Of a stretch of DNA of 64,000 bases, positions 1 to 9,377 are shown one piece after another (position 1 is the stretch's first letter; every line of letters begins with the position of its first letter). Below the pieces are notes generated by a model. That model was given only the letters and a program-made list of their open reading frames with translations, was not told the origin of the DNA and ran no database searches. Origin of the DNA: Labedella populi (GTDB lineage Bacteria; Actinomycetota; Actinomycetes; Actinomycetales; Microbacteriaceae). A program made the translations under genes and the position numbers. Location: NCBI RefSeq assembly GCF_004078655.1, contig NZ_RZNC01000001.1, forward strand, positions 1,136,391 through 1,200,390, given 5' to 3'.

Positions 1-1605
1 ACCGGGGAGGCGCGATGGTTGCCCGACGTCCCTCATGATCAGAAGCGAGAGCGTTCCCCGGCCGCGCCAGGCGTGCCGGAGGCCGACCGTCGCGGCCATC
101 CTGTCGGCATCGGGGACGACGGTGAGGTCGGCACGCAACTCGTACGACAGCCGGGCGGTGTCCGCGATCTCCGGGTCGCTCACGTACCGGAGCTCGATGC
201 GCTCGTCGAGCTCCGAGAGGTGGAGGGCGATCTCCTCCCGTTCTCGATGCGCCGCGGGGAGGACGACCGAGACGCGGCGATCCTCCCGAACAGCAGCGTC
301 GGCCAGGATCCTCACGTAGTACAAGCGGTGGCCGGTGACGTTGTCCTCGACGATCACGGTGTGCGGTGGCGCGGCGGCTTCGTCCATGGTGTCCATGATG
401 TCCATGATGTCCATGGAACCGGCTTCGGGCGCGAGGGCACGCAAGAAGACGTCCGCGAGTTCCTCGGGGCCGTAATCGAGGATTTCGGGAGCCTCGACCG
501 GGCCGTCCCACGCGTCCCGGGAGGCGCGCATCCCCGACGCGATCGTGGACATGAACGGAGGGGCGGTGAAGACACCCCTCATGCCGGTGACGAACGGAGT
601 CGCTCCCGCGACGTCGCTGACCACGACGTGCAACCCGGCCGCGAGCGCTTCATTTACGACGAGCCCCCACACCTCCTGGCGGGACGGGAACACGAGAGTG
701 TGCTTGTCCGCGAGCGCGGCGGGGATGTCCTCGTTGAGGACGTAGCTGGCGAAGGTCACGGCGTCCGCGACGCCACGGCGGACCGCGGTGCGCCGGAGGT
801 CGTCCTCGAGAGCCCCGGTTCCGAAGACCGTGAGGGTGTCGCCGTCCTCCCGCATGGCCGCGAAAGCCCCGATGAGTAGGTCGACGCCCTTGCGTTCGAT
901 GAGCTCGCCTACGTAGACGAAGTGATGGCCGTCGGCCCGGGGCACTCCGTTGGCGGCCCGTTTGCGGCGCGCGGCGCCGTGGATGATCCGGCCGTCGACG
1001 GCGTTGAATCCGAGCTCGATCCTGCCCGGGTCGACGCCCAGGGAGAGAATGGCCTGGCGCGCCGCTGGCCCGGGGACAACGACGGCGTCGAGGGCGTTGA
1101 AGAACCGTCGGCGCATCCATCCGATGGGCCCGCCGACGTGCAGCTGCGTCTGCAACGTCGACGTCTGCAACGTCGATTCGTAGAACCCGACCGTCCGCAC
1201 CCCGGTGAGCTTCGCGAGCAGCAGGAACTGCCAGTCGGCGGGCGATTCCCACCCGCCGAGTAGGATCGAGTCCGGGCGGCGACGGGGGAACCCTATGAGT
1301 GTGTAATGGCGCGCCTCGTGCCGTGCGAGACGCACGGCACGGATCTCGCCGAGCGAGTAGCCGGCTCCGTCGCCGACGGCCCAATCGCGCCCCCTGTTGG
1401 CGGACGCGTCGCGTTCGGGGCGCCGATCGATCTCGAGGAGGCGTACCTCGAGATCGACGTGGCGGGCGAGTGCCTCCCGGACCGGCCGGCGGTAGGGCGA
1501 CGCGAGACCGGTGTCCCACAGCACGGTGCGCCGTGTCGGACCGTTCGGGCCCTCAGAGGCGGAGACACCGGAGTTCCTCGCGCGGTGGGGCTCTCGGTGC
1601 GGCAC
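1..1605 (-). CDS. Two-domain glycosyltransferase, 3' end outside window
   Basis: The frame stays open to the window edge (at least 535 codons). The first ~390 residues look like a GT4-type glycosyltransferase: the N-terminal strand reads VLWDTGLASPYRRPV, the donor-domain opening reads FVYVGELIERKGVDLL, and a late FPSRQEVWGLVVNEALAAG segment resembles the nucleotide-sugar EX7E region. A Met-Asp repeat linker (about residues 397-407) leads into a second region opening VIVEDNVTGHRLYYVRIL, which looks like the start of another glycosyltransferase domain. GTG at 1605 is chosen as start; a TTG at 1620 would overlap the end of the upstream acyltransferase gene. It probably adds sugars to a surface polysaccharide; donor and acceptor cannot be read from sequence. 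Confidence 0.8.
   Translation of the reverse strand, partial: MPHREPHRARNSGVSASEGPNGPTRRTVLWDTGLASPYRRPVREALARHVDLEVRLLEIDRRPERDASANRGRDWAVGDGAGYSLGEIRAVRLARHEARHYTLIGFPRRRPDSILLGGWESPADWQFLLLAKLTGVRTVGFYESTLQTSTLQTQLHVGGPIGWMRRRFFNALDAVVVPGPAARQAILSLGVDPGRIELGFNAVDGRIIHGAARRKRAANGVPRADGHHFVYVGELIERKGVDLLIGAFAAMREDGDTLTVFGTGALEDDLRRTAVRRGVADAVTFASYVLNEDIPAALADKHTLVFPSRQEVWGLVVNEALAAGLHVVVSDVAGATPFVTGMRGVFTAPPFMSTIASGMRASRDAWDGPVEAPEILDYGPEELADVFLRALAPEAGSMDIMDIMDTMDEAAAPPHTVIVEDNVTGHRLYYVRILADAAVREDRRVSVVLPAAHREREEIALHLSELDERIELRYVSDPEIADTARLSYELRADLTVVPDADRMAATVGLRHAWRGRGTLSLLIMRDVGQPSRLPG
383..415. repeat. 9-bp tandem repeat coding a Met-Asp linker
   Basis: Units of TCCATGATG (first copy TCCATGGTG) are repeated three and a half times. 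On the minus strand they encode the in-frame Met-Asp-Ile/Thr run that separates the two glycosyltransferase-like domains. Confidence 0.8.
1147..1176. repeat. Perfect 15-bp in-frame tandem duplication
   Basis: CGTCTGCAACGTCGA occurs twice in direct succession (1147-1161 and 1162-1176). On the minus strand it duplicates the pentapeptide STLQT inside the first glycosyltransferase domain, shortly after a GFYE motif. Confidence 0.85.
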
Positions 1606-1612
1606 CTCGGAC

Positions 1613-2185
1613 TCAGTCAAAGCGCTTGCCCAGGACGACGCTCTTCGGCGGGCCGAACACCGTGTTCTCCTCGACACGCCCCGAGACGACGGCGTTCGGG
1701 GTGATGAGGGCGTTCCGTCCGATGTCCGCACCCCCGAGGATGATGCACCGGGAGGTGATCCACGCTCCGGCCCCGATCGAGACGGGGCGCGTGATGAGGG
1801 CCATGTTTCGCCGGTGCGCGTGGCTGCCGGTCGTGACGAAGGTGTCCTGGGATACTACGGCGTCGTGGCCGACGGTGACGTGGTCCTGATTGTGGAACCA
1901 TACGCCCTCACCGATCCAGCAGTCGTTGCCGACGTGGAGCTTCCACGGGAACTTCACCCGCGTGCGCGGACGGAAGATGACCCCAGCGCCAATCTCCGCG
2001 CCGAACGCCCGCAGGACGCACACACGGAGGGACGAGCTGATCTGCCAGGGGTTGGTGACGAAGACCAGTTCCGCGATAGCCCAGACGTAGACGAACCAGC
2101 GGGGACGGTCCCACGCGGCGCGTTCCCCCGGCGCGTTCCTCAACGGGATTACCGGTGGTCGCGTGGTGCTCGTCTCGTCGCTCAA
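1613..2185 (-). CDS. WcaF-type hexapeptide-repeat acyltransferase
   Basis: A 190-residue protein similar to the colanic-acid acetyltransferase WcaF. A hydrophobic N-terminal segment (about residues 30-50) is followed by left-handed beta-helix hexapeptide repeats, with VGNDCWIGEGVWF near residue 88 and ITPNAVVSGRV near residue 165. It probably O-acetylates a polysaccharide sugar. The start is TTG at 2185, preceded by a purine-rich AAGGGGG. It lies 8 bp upstream of the two-domain glycosyltransferase on the same strand, so the two are probably co-transcribed, and it diverges from the WbuB-like gene at 2339. Confidence 0.85.
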   Translation of the reverse strand: MSDETSTTRPPVIPLRNAPGERAAWDRPRWFVYVWAIAELVFVTNPWQISSSLRVCVLRAFGAEIGAGVIFRPRTRVKFPWKLHVGNDCWIGEGVWFHNQDHVTVGHDAVVSQDTFVTTGSHAHRRNMALITRPVSIGAGAWITSRCIILGGADIGRNALITPNAVVSGRVEENTVFGPPKSVVLGKRFD

Positions 2186-2338
2186 CGGCGCCCCCTTCTT
2201 CCTCGCTCAGACTACCCGCTGGCCTCGCGTGCCCACTCTTCCGGCTGGGCTGGAATCGAGATGTTTACGCGCCGCCGCTGCGGTCGCGCCGATCGGGCGG
2301 CTAGTGTCGGGAGGGTGACTTCCGGGGGAGAAAAGACC

Positions 2339-3547
2339 ATGGTCCTGTCGGCTCACTTCTCGCCGGAGACCACAGGGAATGCGCCGTACGTCGGCAAGCT
2401 CACGGCGGGGCTCGCAAGACGGGGCCGACGTGTCCGCGTCCTGAGCGCCCACCCGCACTACCCCGAGTGGGAGATTCGCGACGGGTACGGCCAGTGGAGG
2501 CGGCGGGACGACGGCGACGGCGTCGTGGTCGAGCGGCTCCTCCACTACGTCCCCGGCAACCCGAGCAATCTCAAGCGACTCGCCGCCGAGCTGTCGCTCG
2601 GCCTGCGCTTCGCGTTTGCCCGATGGGGTCGACCCGACGTCATCGTCCTCGTCTCTCCGGCCCTGTTCTCTTCGGCCCTCGCCATGCTGAAGGCCCGGCT
2701 CCTCCACCCCCGCGTGCCCGTTGGCGTGTGGGTCCAGGACATCTACTCTGTCGGTGCGCAGGAGACCGGTGGGCACGAGGCGGTGGCTGCCGTCATCAAG
2801 CGGATCGAGTCGTGGTTGTTCCGGTCGGCCGACGGCGTCTCCGTCATCCACGATCGCTTCGCGACGGTCGTGACCGAGATGCTCGGCGTCCCGCGTGATC
2901 GTGTCGAGGTGATCCGCAACTGGGCGCACGTCGGGGAGCCGGCCACCCGTGACCGAGCGACCATGAGGCGATCGCTCGGGTGGCGGGACGAGGAGATCGT
3001 CGTGCTGCACGCGGGAAACATGGGTGTGAAGCAAGGGCTCGAGAACGTCGTCGACGCCGCCCGCCTCGCCGACACGTCGCCGCGCGACGTGCGTTTCGTC
3101 CTCATGGGCGACGGCAATCAGAAGGACCACCTCGTCGAGTACGCGGAGGGGACCGCCTCGGTGGAATTCCTGGAGTCGGTCTCGAACGATGACTTCCTCA
3201 ACGTGCTCGCCGCCGCGGACGTGCTCCTCGTCAACGAAAAGGTGGGGGTCGCGGAGATGTCCGTGCCGAGCAAACTGACGTCGTACTTCACGGTCGGCCG
3301 ACCAGTCCTCGCGGCGACGGCATCCGAGGGGGCGACGGCGACGGAGTTGCGCTCGTCGAATGCCGGGGTGCACGTCGCCGCCGGCGATCCGGCGGCACTC
3401 CTCGGGGCCGCCATCGCTCTCGCGGACGACACCGACCGCGCGGGCGAACTCGGTCGCAACGGCCAGGACTTCGCCGCGCGCGTCCTCGACGCATTCGCCG
3501 CGATCGACCATCATGCCCGGTGGATCGGCTCGCTCAAAAGGAGGTGA
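2339..3547 (+). CDS. WbuB/WcaI-like family 4 glycosyltransferase
   Basis: A 402-residue GT4 enzyme. The N-terminus MVLSAHFSPETTGNAPYVGK and the following HPHYPEWEIRDGYG are typical of WbuB/WcaI-type transferases. A central VWVQDIYSVGAQETGG and a C-terminal VPSKLTSYFTVGRPVLA complete the GT-B fold signature. It probably transfers a sugar to the growing polysaccharide repeat on the cytoplasmic face. ATG 2339 is chosen because GGGGGAG lies 8-9 nt upstream; GTG 2315 is in frame but its purine block abuts the codon. It leads the gmd-fcl operon. Confidence 0.88.
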   Translation: MVLSAHFSPETTGNAPYVGKLTAGLARRGRRVRVLSAHPHYPEWEIRDGYGQWRRRDDGDGVVVERLLHYVPGNPSNLKRLAAELSLGLRFAFARWGRPDVIVLVSPALFSSALAMLKARLLHPRVPVGVWVQDIYSVGAQETGGHEAVAAVIKRIESWLFRSADGVSVIHDRFATVVTEMLGVPRDRVEVIRNWAHVGEPATRDRATMRRSLGWRDEEIVVLHAGNMGVKQGLENVVDAARLADTSPRDVRFVLMGDGNQKDHLVEYAEGTASVEFLESVSNDDFLNVLAAADVLLVNEKVGVAEMSVPSKLTSYFTVGRPVLAATASEGATATELRSSNAGVHVAAGDPAALLGAAIALADDTDRAGELGRNGQDFAARVLDAFAAIDHHARWIGSLKRR

Positions 3548-3551
3548 CGCG

Positions 3552-3713
3552 GTGACCGATCGGACGAGGATTCGCGGTCATAATGGACGCAAGGCCACTC
3601 GGCCAGCGCGTCTCCCCACTGCCGCAGGGACGTCGTCCCGCACCGATCCAGACGAGCATCCCGTCTCCGGAACGCCGAGAGGCCGCCGGATGACACCGAA
3701 ATCAGGAGAGTGA
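3552..3713 (+). CDS. Small ORF with strong ribosome binding site, unknown function
   Basis: A 53-codon frame starts with GTG, 7 nt after AGGAGG at 3539-3544, the best Shine-Dalgarno site in the neighbourhood. It ends two bases before the preferred gmd start. The product would be basic and polar ([20 protein letters not shown]...), with no membrane segment and no family I recognise. It may be a genuine small protein, a coupling ORF that delivers ribosomes to gmd, or the front of a truncated gene. Confidence 0.4.
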   Translation: MTDRTRIRGHNGRKATRPARLPTAAGTSSRTDPDEHPVSGTPRGRRMTPKSGE

Positions 3714-3715
3714 CA

Positions 3716-4756
3716 GTGACCAAGAAGGCATTCATCACCGGCATCACGGGACAGGACGGCTCGTACCTCGCCGAACTGCTGCTCTCCAAGGGCTACGAGG
3801 TCCACGGCCTCATCCGTCGCGCATCGACGTTTAACACGTCCCGCATCGACCACCTCTACGTCGACCCGCACGACCCGGAGGCCAAGCTCTTCCTGCACTA
3901 TGGCGACCTGAGCGACGGCGTCCGCCTCGTCACGCTGCTCTCGGAGATCCAGCCTGACGAGGTCTACAACCTCGGCGCGCAGTCGCACGTGCGAGTCTCG
4001 TTCGACGAGCCCGAGCACACTGCAGACACCACAGGGACGGGTTCCATCCGCCTCCTTGAGGCCGTCCGCACGGCCGGCATCCGTCCCCGGTTCTATCAGG
4101 CCTCCTCCTCAGAGCTCTACGGTGCGACGCCGCCGCCGCAGAACGAGGACACGCCGTTCTACCCGCGCTCGCCGTACGGCGCGGCGAAGCTCTACAGCTA
4201 CTGGATCACCAAGAACTACCGCGAGGCATACGACATGTTCGCGGTCAACGGCATCCTCTTCAACCACGAATCGCCCCGCCGCGGCGAGACGTTCGTGACG
4301 CGAAAGATCACCCGCGCGGTCGCCGCCATCAAGGCGGGCAAGCAGGAGCACCTCTACATGGGCAACCTCGACGCTGTGCGCGACTGGGGCTACGCCGCCG
4401 AGTACGTCGAGGGCATGTGGCGGATGCTGCAGGTCGACGAGCCCGAGGACTTCGTGCTCGCCACCGGTGTCGCGTACACCGTTCGCGACTTCCTGCAGAT
4501 CGCGTTCGAGCACGCGGGCCTCGACTGGGAGAAGCACGTGCGCTTCGACGAGCGCTACTTGCGGCCCACCGAGGTCGACGCACTCATCGGCGACCCCTCG
4601 AAGGCCGAGGAGAAGCTCGGCTGGAAGGCCACGGTCGCTCCTGATCAACTCGCCCGCCTCATGGTCGACGCCGACATCACCGCGCTCGAGTGCGCAGGAA
4701 CACCGTGGATCGACTCGGTGGACCTCGCCTCGTGGACGCCCGAGGCCGTGCGATGA
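3716..4756 (+). CDS. gmd: GDP-mannose 4,6-dehydratase
   Basis: Converts GDP-D-mannose to GDP-4-keto-6-deoxy-D-mannose, the first committed step to GDP-L-fucose and related 6-deoxysugars. The extended SDR Rossmann motif [14 protein letters not shown] is at the N-terminus. The active site shows SSSELYG followed by [15 protein letters not shown], which contains the catalytic YxxxK, and [17 protein letters not shown] is family-specific. The length of 346 aa is normal. GTG 3716 is preferred over GTG 3710 because AGGAG at 3704-3708 then has a 7-nt spacer. The stop overlaps the fcl start (ATGA). Confidence 0.97.
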   Translation: MTKKAFITGITGQDGSYLAELLLSKGYEVHGLIRRASTFNTSRIDHLYVDPHDPEAKLFLHYGDLSDGVRLVTLLSEIQPDEVYNLGAQSHVRVSFDEPEHTADTTGTGSIRLLEAVRTAGIRPRFYQASSSELYGATPPPQNEDTPFYPRSPYGAAKLYSYWITKNYREAYDMFAVNGILFNHESPRRGETFVTRKITRAVAAIKAGKQEHLYMGNLDAVRDWGYAAEYVEGMWRMLQVDEPEDFVLATGVAYTVRDFLQIAFEHAGLDWEKHVRFDERYLRPTEVDALIGDPSKAEEKLGWKATVAPDQLARLMVDADITALECAGTPWIDSVDLASWTPEAVR

Positions 4757-5727
4757 GCGACGCCGTCGAGTTCGGCGGAGTCCCCTTGGACCGCTCCGCC
4801 CGCATCTATGTCGCCGGTCACCGCGGACTCGTCGGATCTGCCATTTGGCGAAAGCTCGAGGCCGAGGGCTTCACCGACATCGTCGGTCGCACCTCGTCGG
4901 AACTCGACCTGAAGGATCGCGGCGCGGTCTTCGAGTTCTTCCGCGAGACGAAACCCCGGTACGTCGTGCTCGCCGCCGCCAAGGTGGGCGGCATCCTCGC
5001 GAACAACACCTACCCGGTCGACTTCCTGACGGACAACCTGCAGATCCAGGTCAACGTCATGGATGCGGCTCTCGAGCAGCGCGTCGAGCGGCTCCTCTTC
5101 CTCGGCTCCAGCTGCATCTACCCGAAATTCGCGCCGCAGCCGATCCACGAGGACTCGTTGATGACGGGTCACCTCGAAGAGACGAACGACGCGTACGCCG
5201 TCGCCAAGATCGCCGGCATCTACCAGGTGCAGGCGGTGCGTCGTCAGTACGGGCTGCCGTGGATCAGCGCGATGCCGACGAACCTGTACGGACCGGGGGA
5301 CAACTTCTCGCCGCAGGGCTCGCACGTGCTGCCGGCTCTCATCCGTCGGTATGACGAGGCAGCCTCCTCCGGCGCACCGTCCGTGACGAACTGGGGGACC
5401 GGCTCACCACGACGCGAGTTCCTCCACGTCGACGACATGGCATCGGCCTGCCTGCACCTGCTCGACCACTACGACGGTCCTGAGCAGGTCAACGTCGGGA
5501 CCGGCACTGACGTCACGATCAAGGAAATCGCGGAGACGATTGCCAAAGTGGCCGGCTTCGAGGGTGAGACCGAGTGGGACACGTCGAAGCCCGACGGAAC
5601 CCCGCAGAAGCTCCTCGACGTCTCACGCCTCACCGAAGCCGGCTGGACCGCTCAGATCGGCCTGGAGGACGGGCTACGATCGACCGTGAAGTGGTATCGA
5701 GAGCACATCGACGCCCTTCGCGTCTGA
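4753..5727 (+). CDS. fcl: GDP-L-fucose synthase
   Basis: The bifunctional 3,5-epimerase/4-reductase that makes GDP-L-fucose from the Gmd product, using NADPH. Visible signatures are the Rossmann glycine motif [14 protein letters not shown] near residue 17, [17 protein letters not shown], and the YAVAKIAG YxxxK site. At 324 aa it has the usual family length. It overlaps gmd by four bases, so the two should be translationally coupled and the locus should supply fucose or a derivative to the polysaccharide. Confidence 0.97.
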   Translation: MSDAVEFGGVPLDRSARIYVAGHRGLVGSAIWRKLEAEGFTDIVGRTSSELDLKDRGAVFEFFRETKPRYVVLAAAKVGGILANNTYPVDFLTDNLQIQVNVMDAALEQRVERLLFLGSSCIYPKFAPQPIHEDSLMTGHLEETNDAYAVAKIAGIYQVQAVRRQYGLPWISAMPTNLYGPGDNFSPQGSHVLPALIRRYDEAASSGAPSVTNWGTGSPRREFLHVDDMASACLHLLDHYDGPEQVNVGTGTDVTIKEIAETIAKVAGFEGETEWDTSKPDGTPQKLLDVSRLTEAGWTAQIGLEDGLRSTVKWYREHIDALRV

Positions 5728-5765
5728 CAGCAATATGGACTGCGCGCGCGGATGAGACGGTCAGC

Positions 5766-7111
5766 ATGATTGCGCTGTCAGCTGTAGTTGCCGCGATAGC
5801 CCTTGTCTATGTGATCGCCTCCTCGCCAGTGAAGGGTCTGGGCCGGTTTGTCGCACCGGACATGACCGCGTCCGTGATGCTCGCGATGATCTTCGGCATA
5901 CGTCTTCGTCTTCGTCGATCGCTTCTAGCTGCGAACAATTTACGGTCGCGCGACGGACAGGGATGCGGCTCGATGCAGCGATGACCGTTGGTGTAACGTG
6001 TCTCGCCTTCTTCGCGTTTGGCGCCTTCATCGCCAGGGCCCGTCCGCGCCGTGCGTCGCAGATTCTCCTGCGGGGGCACCAGCGAACCGGCGCACATCCG
6101 GTTGAGCGCGGCCGCTGTGCTGTGGGTCGCGTTGCTCTCTATCGCCATCTACGCGGCGGCGATCACGGCGTTGGCAGGATCTTCGAGTTTGCTCGCACTC
6201 GGGGGCGGGCGTTCGTCCGAGGTGTCTCTGAGCGGATTACCCGAACTCGTCCTGGTGGTTCCCATCGCGACCGTGCTTTTCCTCTCATCGAGGTGAGGCG
6301 AGGCGATCGGCTGAGACGGTCCGAGGTGCTCCTTCTGTTGGCAGCAGTTTCGCTTTCTCTCCTAGCGCTCTCGCAGCTCGGTACTCGCCGGTTTCTGATT
6401 CCGGGACTACTGATTCCGCTGATTGCAGCGTTCATTCGATCTCCTGTCCGTTTGAGGCCATGGCGTGACATTGGGGAGCCACGTCCTTCGTCTTCTTGGA
6501 AACCGTTCCCATGGCGGTCGACAGGCGCCCGCATGCCGGGCGAGAAACTCTTGACCGCGTCGTGGAGGCATTTCAGCGATGAGGGTATTGCAGGAGTTCT
6601 TACGCCAGTCTTTGCGTCGTTCGAGCACTGAGATGCTCGACTACATCGCCGTATACGCCGGCCAGTCCAACCGGTCATGTGCGCGGGAAAAGGCACGATG
6701 GTTGAATTCCTCACGAAGCCCATCCCTGGGAACGGGCCCGGAACCGCCTTCTCGGGCCAGGTATTGACCTCCATTTGGGGCGGTGGTTGCGGATTCCCGA
6801 ACTGCCCGGTGGCTTCGGTTGCGGGTGTTCTTTATTTCGACGGTGGCCTAGTAGCGGTGGCAGTCGGTTCTCTGCTCTTCGGGATGCTCGTGGTACGTTT
6901 CCTCGCCGGGAGGTGGGCGTTTAACGCCGTCCTCGCCGATCTCGGTGCCGCCATCGTGGCCGTCGTATCCGGTTTCGCCCTTGTCGGGGCTCGCGGGAAC
7001 ACGGTTCACGCCATGTGGTGGTGCATTTACACGCTCGTCGTGCCTTTCCTTATTTACGCACTTTGCTCGGTTCGCCTCGGACTGCCAAAGCCAAGGCCTC
7101 TTCGGAGGTGA
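5766..7111 (+). pseudogene. Frameshifted Wzy-like oligosaccharide repeat-unit polymerase
   Basis: No single frame spans this stretch, but polymerase-like pieces follow each other in order with alternating phase. They are MIALSAVVAAIALVYVIASS (5766), AMTVGVTCLAFFAFGAFI (about 5978), a stretch with LSAAAVLWVALLSIAIYAA and GGGRSSEVS (about 6100-6295), GTRRFLIPGLLIPLIAAF (about 6380-6440), and an intact tail from about 6677 with CPVASVAGVLYFDGGL and further membrane segments. The total of ~450 codons matches O-antigen/repeat-unit polymerases. At least four frame changes are needed. The remnant follows fcl on the same strand. The family call rests on topology and motifs only. Confidence 0.7.
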
Positions 7112-7371
7112 ACCGCCCGCCTTCGGATCCGGTGTTCCAGCACTCGTCACGCGTCTAACGCGGCTGCTTCCGGAAGCGTGCCGGGCCAGGCATTGTTGAC
7201 GGAGTGAGTGCAGGAGGACCAGGGGAGCCCTGAACTGATTGAGCGAGGCACGTCGATCGAGCGGGAGAGCGCGAGGGCGCCGCGATAGGCTGCGTCGAAC
7301 GATAGTCGCGATCAGCCTCGCTATTCCCTTCCTTGGCGCCCCGGTTCGTCTCCGGCGGAGATTGACTTCTC

Positions 7372-7974
7372 TCAGTCCCGCCGCGTACGCCGCGGTGCGG
7401 TATCTCGGGAACGCGCGAGCCTTAGCGCTTCCAAATGATCTATTCGCTGGTCGGGTGTGAAGCGCTCGGCGAGTTTGTGCGCTGGATTGCCGCCGACGAT
7501 CGTGAACGCGTCTACATCGTGAACGACCACGGCTCCAGCGGCCACGATCGCGCCCGGACCGATGGCAACGCCCGAAAGAACTATTGCACCGTAGCCGATC
7601 CAAACGTCCTCTCCGATCGTGACGACGTCTGTGGGGAGGAGTGCGCGGTCTCCCACCCACGTCGAGTCGAGGATCGCTCTCCCAACCTCGTCCGTGGCGT
7701 GGTCAACCTTTCCAACAATTCCCACGTTGGCTGCGATGACTGTCTTGTGCCCGATTGAGCCACTTACTTCGATGGTGCAGTTGCGACCGATGGCCACGCC
7801 CTCGCTGATATCCAGGCCATGCAGTGACCGGATGACGGTTCCCGAGCCGATTCGAACGTCGCGCCCGAGGGTAACGCGGCCCTGAACCGCCTTCCTCCTC
7901 TGCCAGGACTGCCAAACCGCGCGAATATGCTTGCCGCCAGGTACGCGGGAGAGGCGGCCCCGTTCGGTGGTCAC
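7372..7974 (-). CDS. Hexapeptide-repeat (LbH) acetyltransferase
   Basis: A 200-residue left-handed beta-helix protein. Imperfect [LIV]-G-x4 repeats run from about residue 35 to 160, including VTLGRDVRIGSGTVI, VTIGEDVWIGYGAIV and the closing IVGGNPAHKL motif common to serine/sugar O-acetyltransferases. It probably acetylates a polysaccharide sugar. The GTG start overlaps the stop of the adjacent glycosyltransferase gene by four bases on the same strand, so they form a translationally coupled pair. Base composition is less GC-rich than in the housekeeping part of the window. Confidence 0.85.
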   Translation of the reverse strand: MTTERGRLSRVPGGKHIRAVWQSWQRRKAVQGRVTLGRDVRIGSGTVIRSLHGLDISEGVAIGRNCTIEVSGSIGHKTVIAANVGIVGKVDHATDEVGRAILDSTWVGDRALLPTDVVTIGEDVWIGYGAIVLSGVAIGPGAIVAAGAVVVHDVDAFTIVGGNPAHKLAERFTPDQRIDHLEALRLARSRDTAPRRTRRD

Positions 7975-9062
7975 TTCGCCACCGGCTGATCTATGTTCCG
8001 AAGCGCCAGCTCGAACCCGCGTGCCATCGCCGTCGAAGAGTAAGTCTCACGCACAGTCGCAACGATCGCCGTGCGATCCCAGCTGTCCATGTTCTTCGAC
8101 AGCCACACCATTTCTTCGGCCATCGCCCTGCTGTCGTCCATGGGAAATGATCTTCCGGTCGACGCCGAGAAAAGCTCAAATTCGGGGGCGTGTGGCTCGT
8201 CGCGAGCCACCAGCATGGGAACGCCAAAACCAAGCGACTGAGTGAGACTGAGACCCACGTAGCCCGGCGACAACGACGCAACGCTCTCCGCGTACAGCTT
8301 TCGTAGCCGTTCGTAGTCGTTGATGCTTCCGAGTACATCGACTCGATCGGACACGCTGAACGCTCGCGCCTGGGTCTCAAGTTCGGATGATTGTGATCCG
8401 CTCCCGACGAAGGTCAATCGTACGCGGTCATCGAGCGACAACTCACGGCGCGCGATCGCGAAGGCTTGGAGAGCTAGGATGGGCTTCTTCGTCGGCTCTA
8501 TGCGACCGACGTACAGGAGGCGGTGTCGGAGATCGGACTGGGCGTCGTATCCAAGCAACGGGTCGGGGTAGAGGCCATTGGCGGCGACCCAAACCCGAGC
8601 GGACTTGTCCTCCTGAATGACCTTCTGGGCGTCAGACCACGTGTAGCTGATCACGCCGCTCGCCAGCCGCCGCATGCGCCGTCGCAGAGGCGCCGTCCTA
8701 GCCGCGGCGCCTCGTCGGGGCAAGATATGACCCCAGACGAGAGTCCGTCGCCGCAGAGCCATCCTCCAGAGCAAAATCACCCATGCGGTGACCGATCGCG
8801 GATTGAGATCCACGACCACCACGTCGGCGCCGTGCACGTGACGGAGCGCTCCGGCCTGCCAGAGGATTCTCCTGCCCAGGAAGGTGCGATTCCTCACTTT
8901 GATCACTCGCGGGTGATCCGCCGACTTCACAGTGGCGTCCAGGTGCTGGTCGCCGACGACGAACGATAGGTCTGTATCGCTCTGGCCGAGCGCTTTGTAG
9001 AGCTCCTGGACGAAGCTCGATCGGTAGTCGGGAAGTACTGCCAGCACCGCGACCGCTTTCAT
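7971..9062 (-). CDS. Family 4 glycosyltransferase
   Basis: A 363-residue GT4-like protein. It opens MKAVAVLAVLPDYRSSFVQE, has RLLYVGRIEPTKKPILALQA at the start of the C-terminal donor-binding domain (about residue 180), and SPGYVGLSLTQSLGFGVPML near residue 265 in place of the EX7E region. It is expected to act in the cytoplasm on the lipid-linked repeat unit. ATG 9062 is chosen; an in-frame GTG at 9092 adds ten residues. Codon and base composition are less GC-biased than in the housekeeping genes, which suggests acquisition. Confidence 0.85.
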   Translation of the reverse strand: MKAVAVLAVLPDYRSSFVQELYKALGQSDTDLSFVVGDQHLDATVKSADHPRVIKVRNRTFLGRRILWQAGALRHVHGADVVVVDLNPRSVTAWVILLWRMALRRRTLVWGHILPRRGAAARTAPLRRRMRRLASGVISYTWSDAQKVIQEDKSARVWVAANGLYPDPLLGYDAQSDLRHRLLYVGRIEPTKKPILALQAFAIARRELSLDDRVRLTFVGSGSQSSELETQARAFSVSDRVDVLGSINDYERLRKLYAESVASLSPGYVGLSLTQSLGFGVPMLVARDEPHAPEFELFSASTGRSFPMDDSRAMAEEMVWLSKNMDSWDRTAIVATVRETYSSTAMARGFELALRNIDQPVAK

Positions 9063-9377
9063 CAATGGCTCGCAAACATTTGAGTGGAGCACGTTACGAG
9101 CGTTGGAGCGTGTTGAGCGCCCTCACCGCGCTGAGATCGGTGAACACCATGTGCTTGTACTGGTCCTGCACACTCACCAGGCATCAGATTCCGCTTCCGT
9201 CCGTTGGTTTCCTGGCCCGAGCGTACCGTGACGTGATTTCTTGTGGGTCATAATCGAAGTCGCTAGGACGCATCACTGATCCATACCAAGGTGGGCAGGC
9301 GCACAGCGTCATGGTCCGCTTTCGCAATCCGCTCGAGCAACGACCCCGAAGATCGTCGCGTGAACTTTCAAAGCCAC
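9063..9377. other. Non-coding stretch with a possible gene remnant
   Basis: There is no intact gene here. On the minus strand 9094-9171 is a 25-codon open tail (VQDQYKHMVFTDLSAVRALN...) ending in TAA two bases before the alternative GTG start of the adjacent glycosyltransferase gene. It looks like the last codons of a lost upstream gene. The rest is relatively AT-rich and probably includes the promoter of the minus-strand pair. Confidence 0.35.

Noticed and set aside
1511..2338. Long N-terminal extension of the WbuB-like glycosyltransferase
   Set aside because: The extra 276 codons are antisense to the WcaF-like gene and look like random high-GC translation; the glycosyltransferase fold begins near 2339.
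6848..7660. 270-codon minus-strand frame across the polymerase remnant
   Set aside because: Arg/Gly/Ser-rich with no motif; it overlaps the intact acetyltransferase in another frame.
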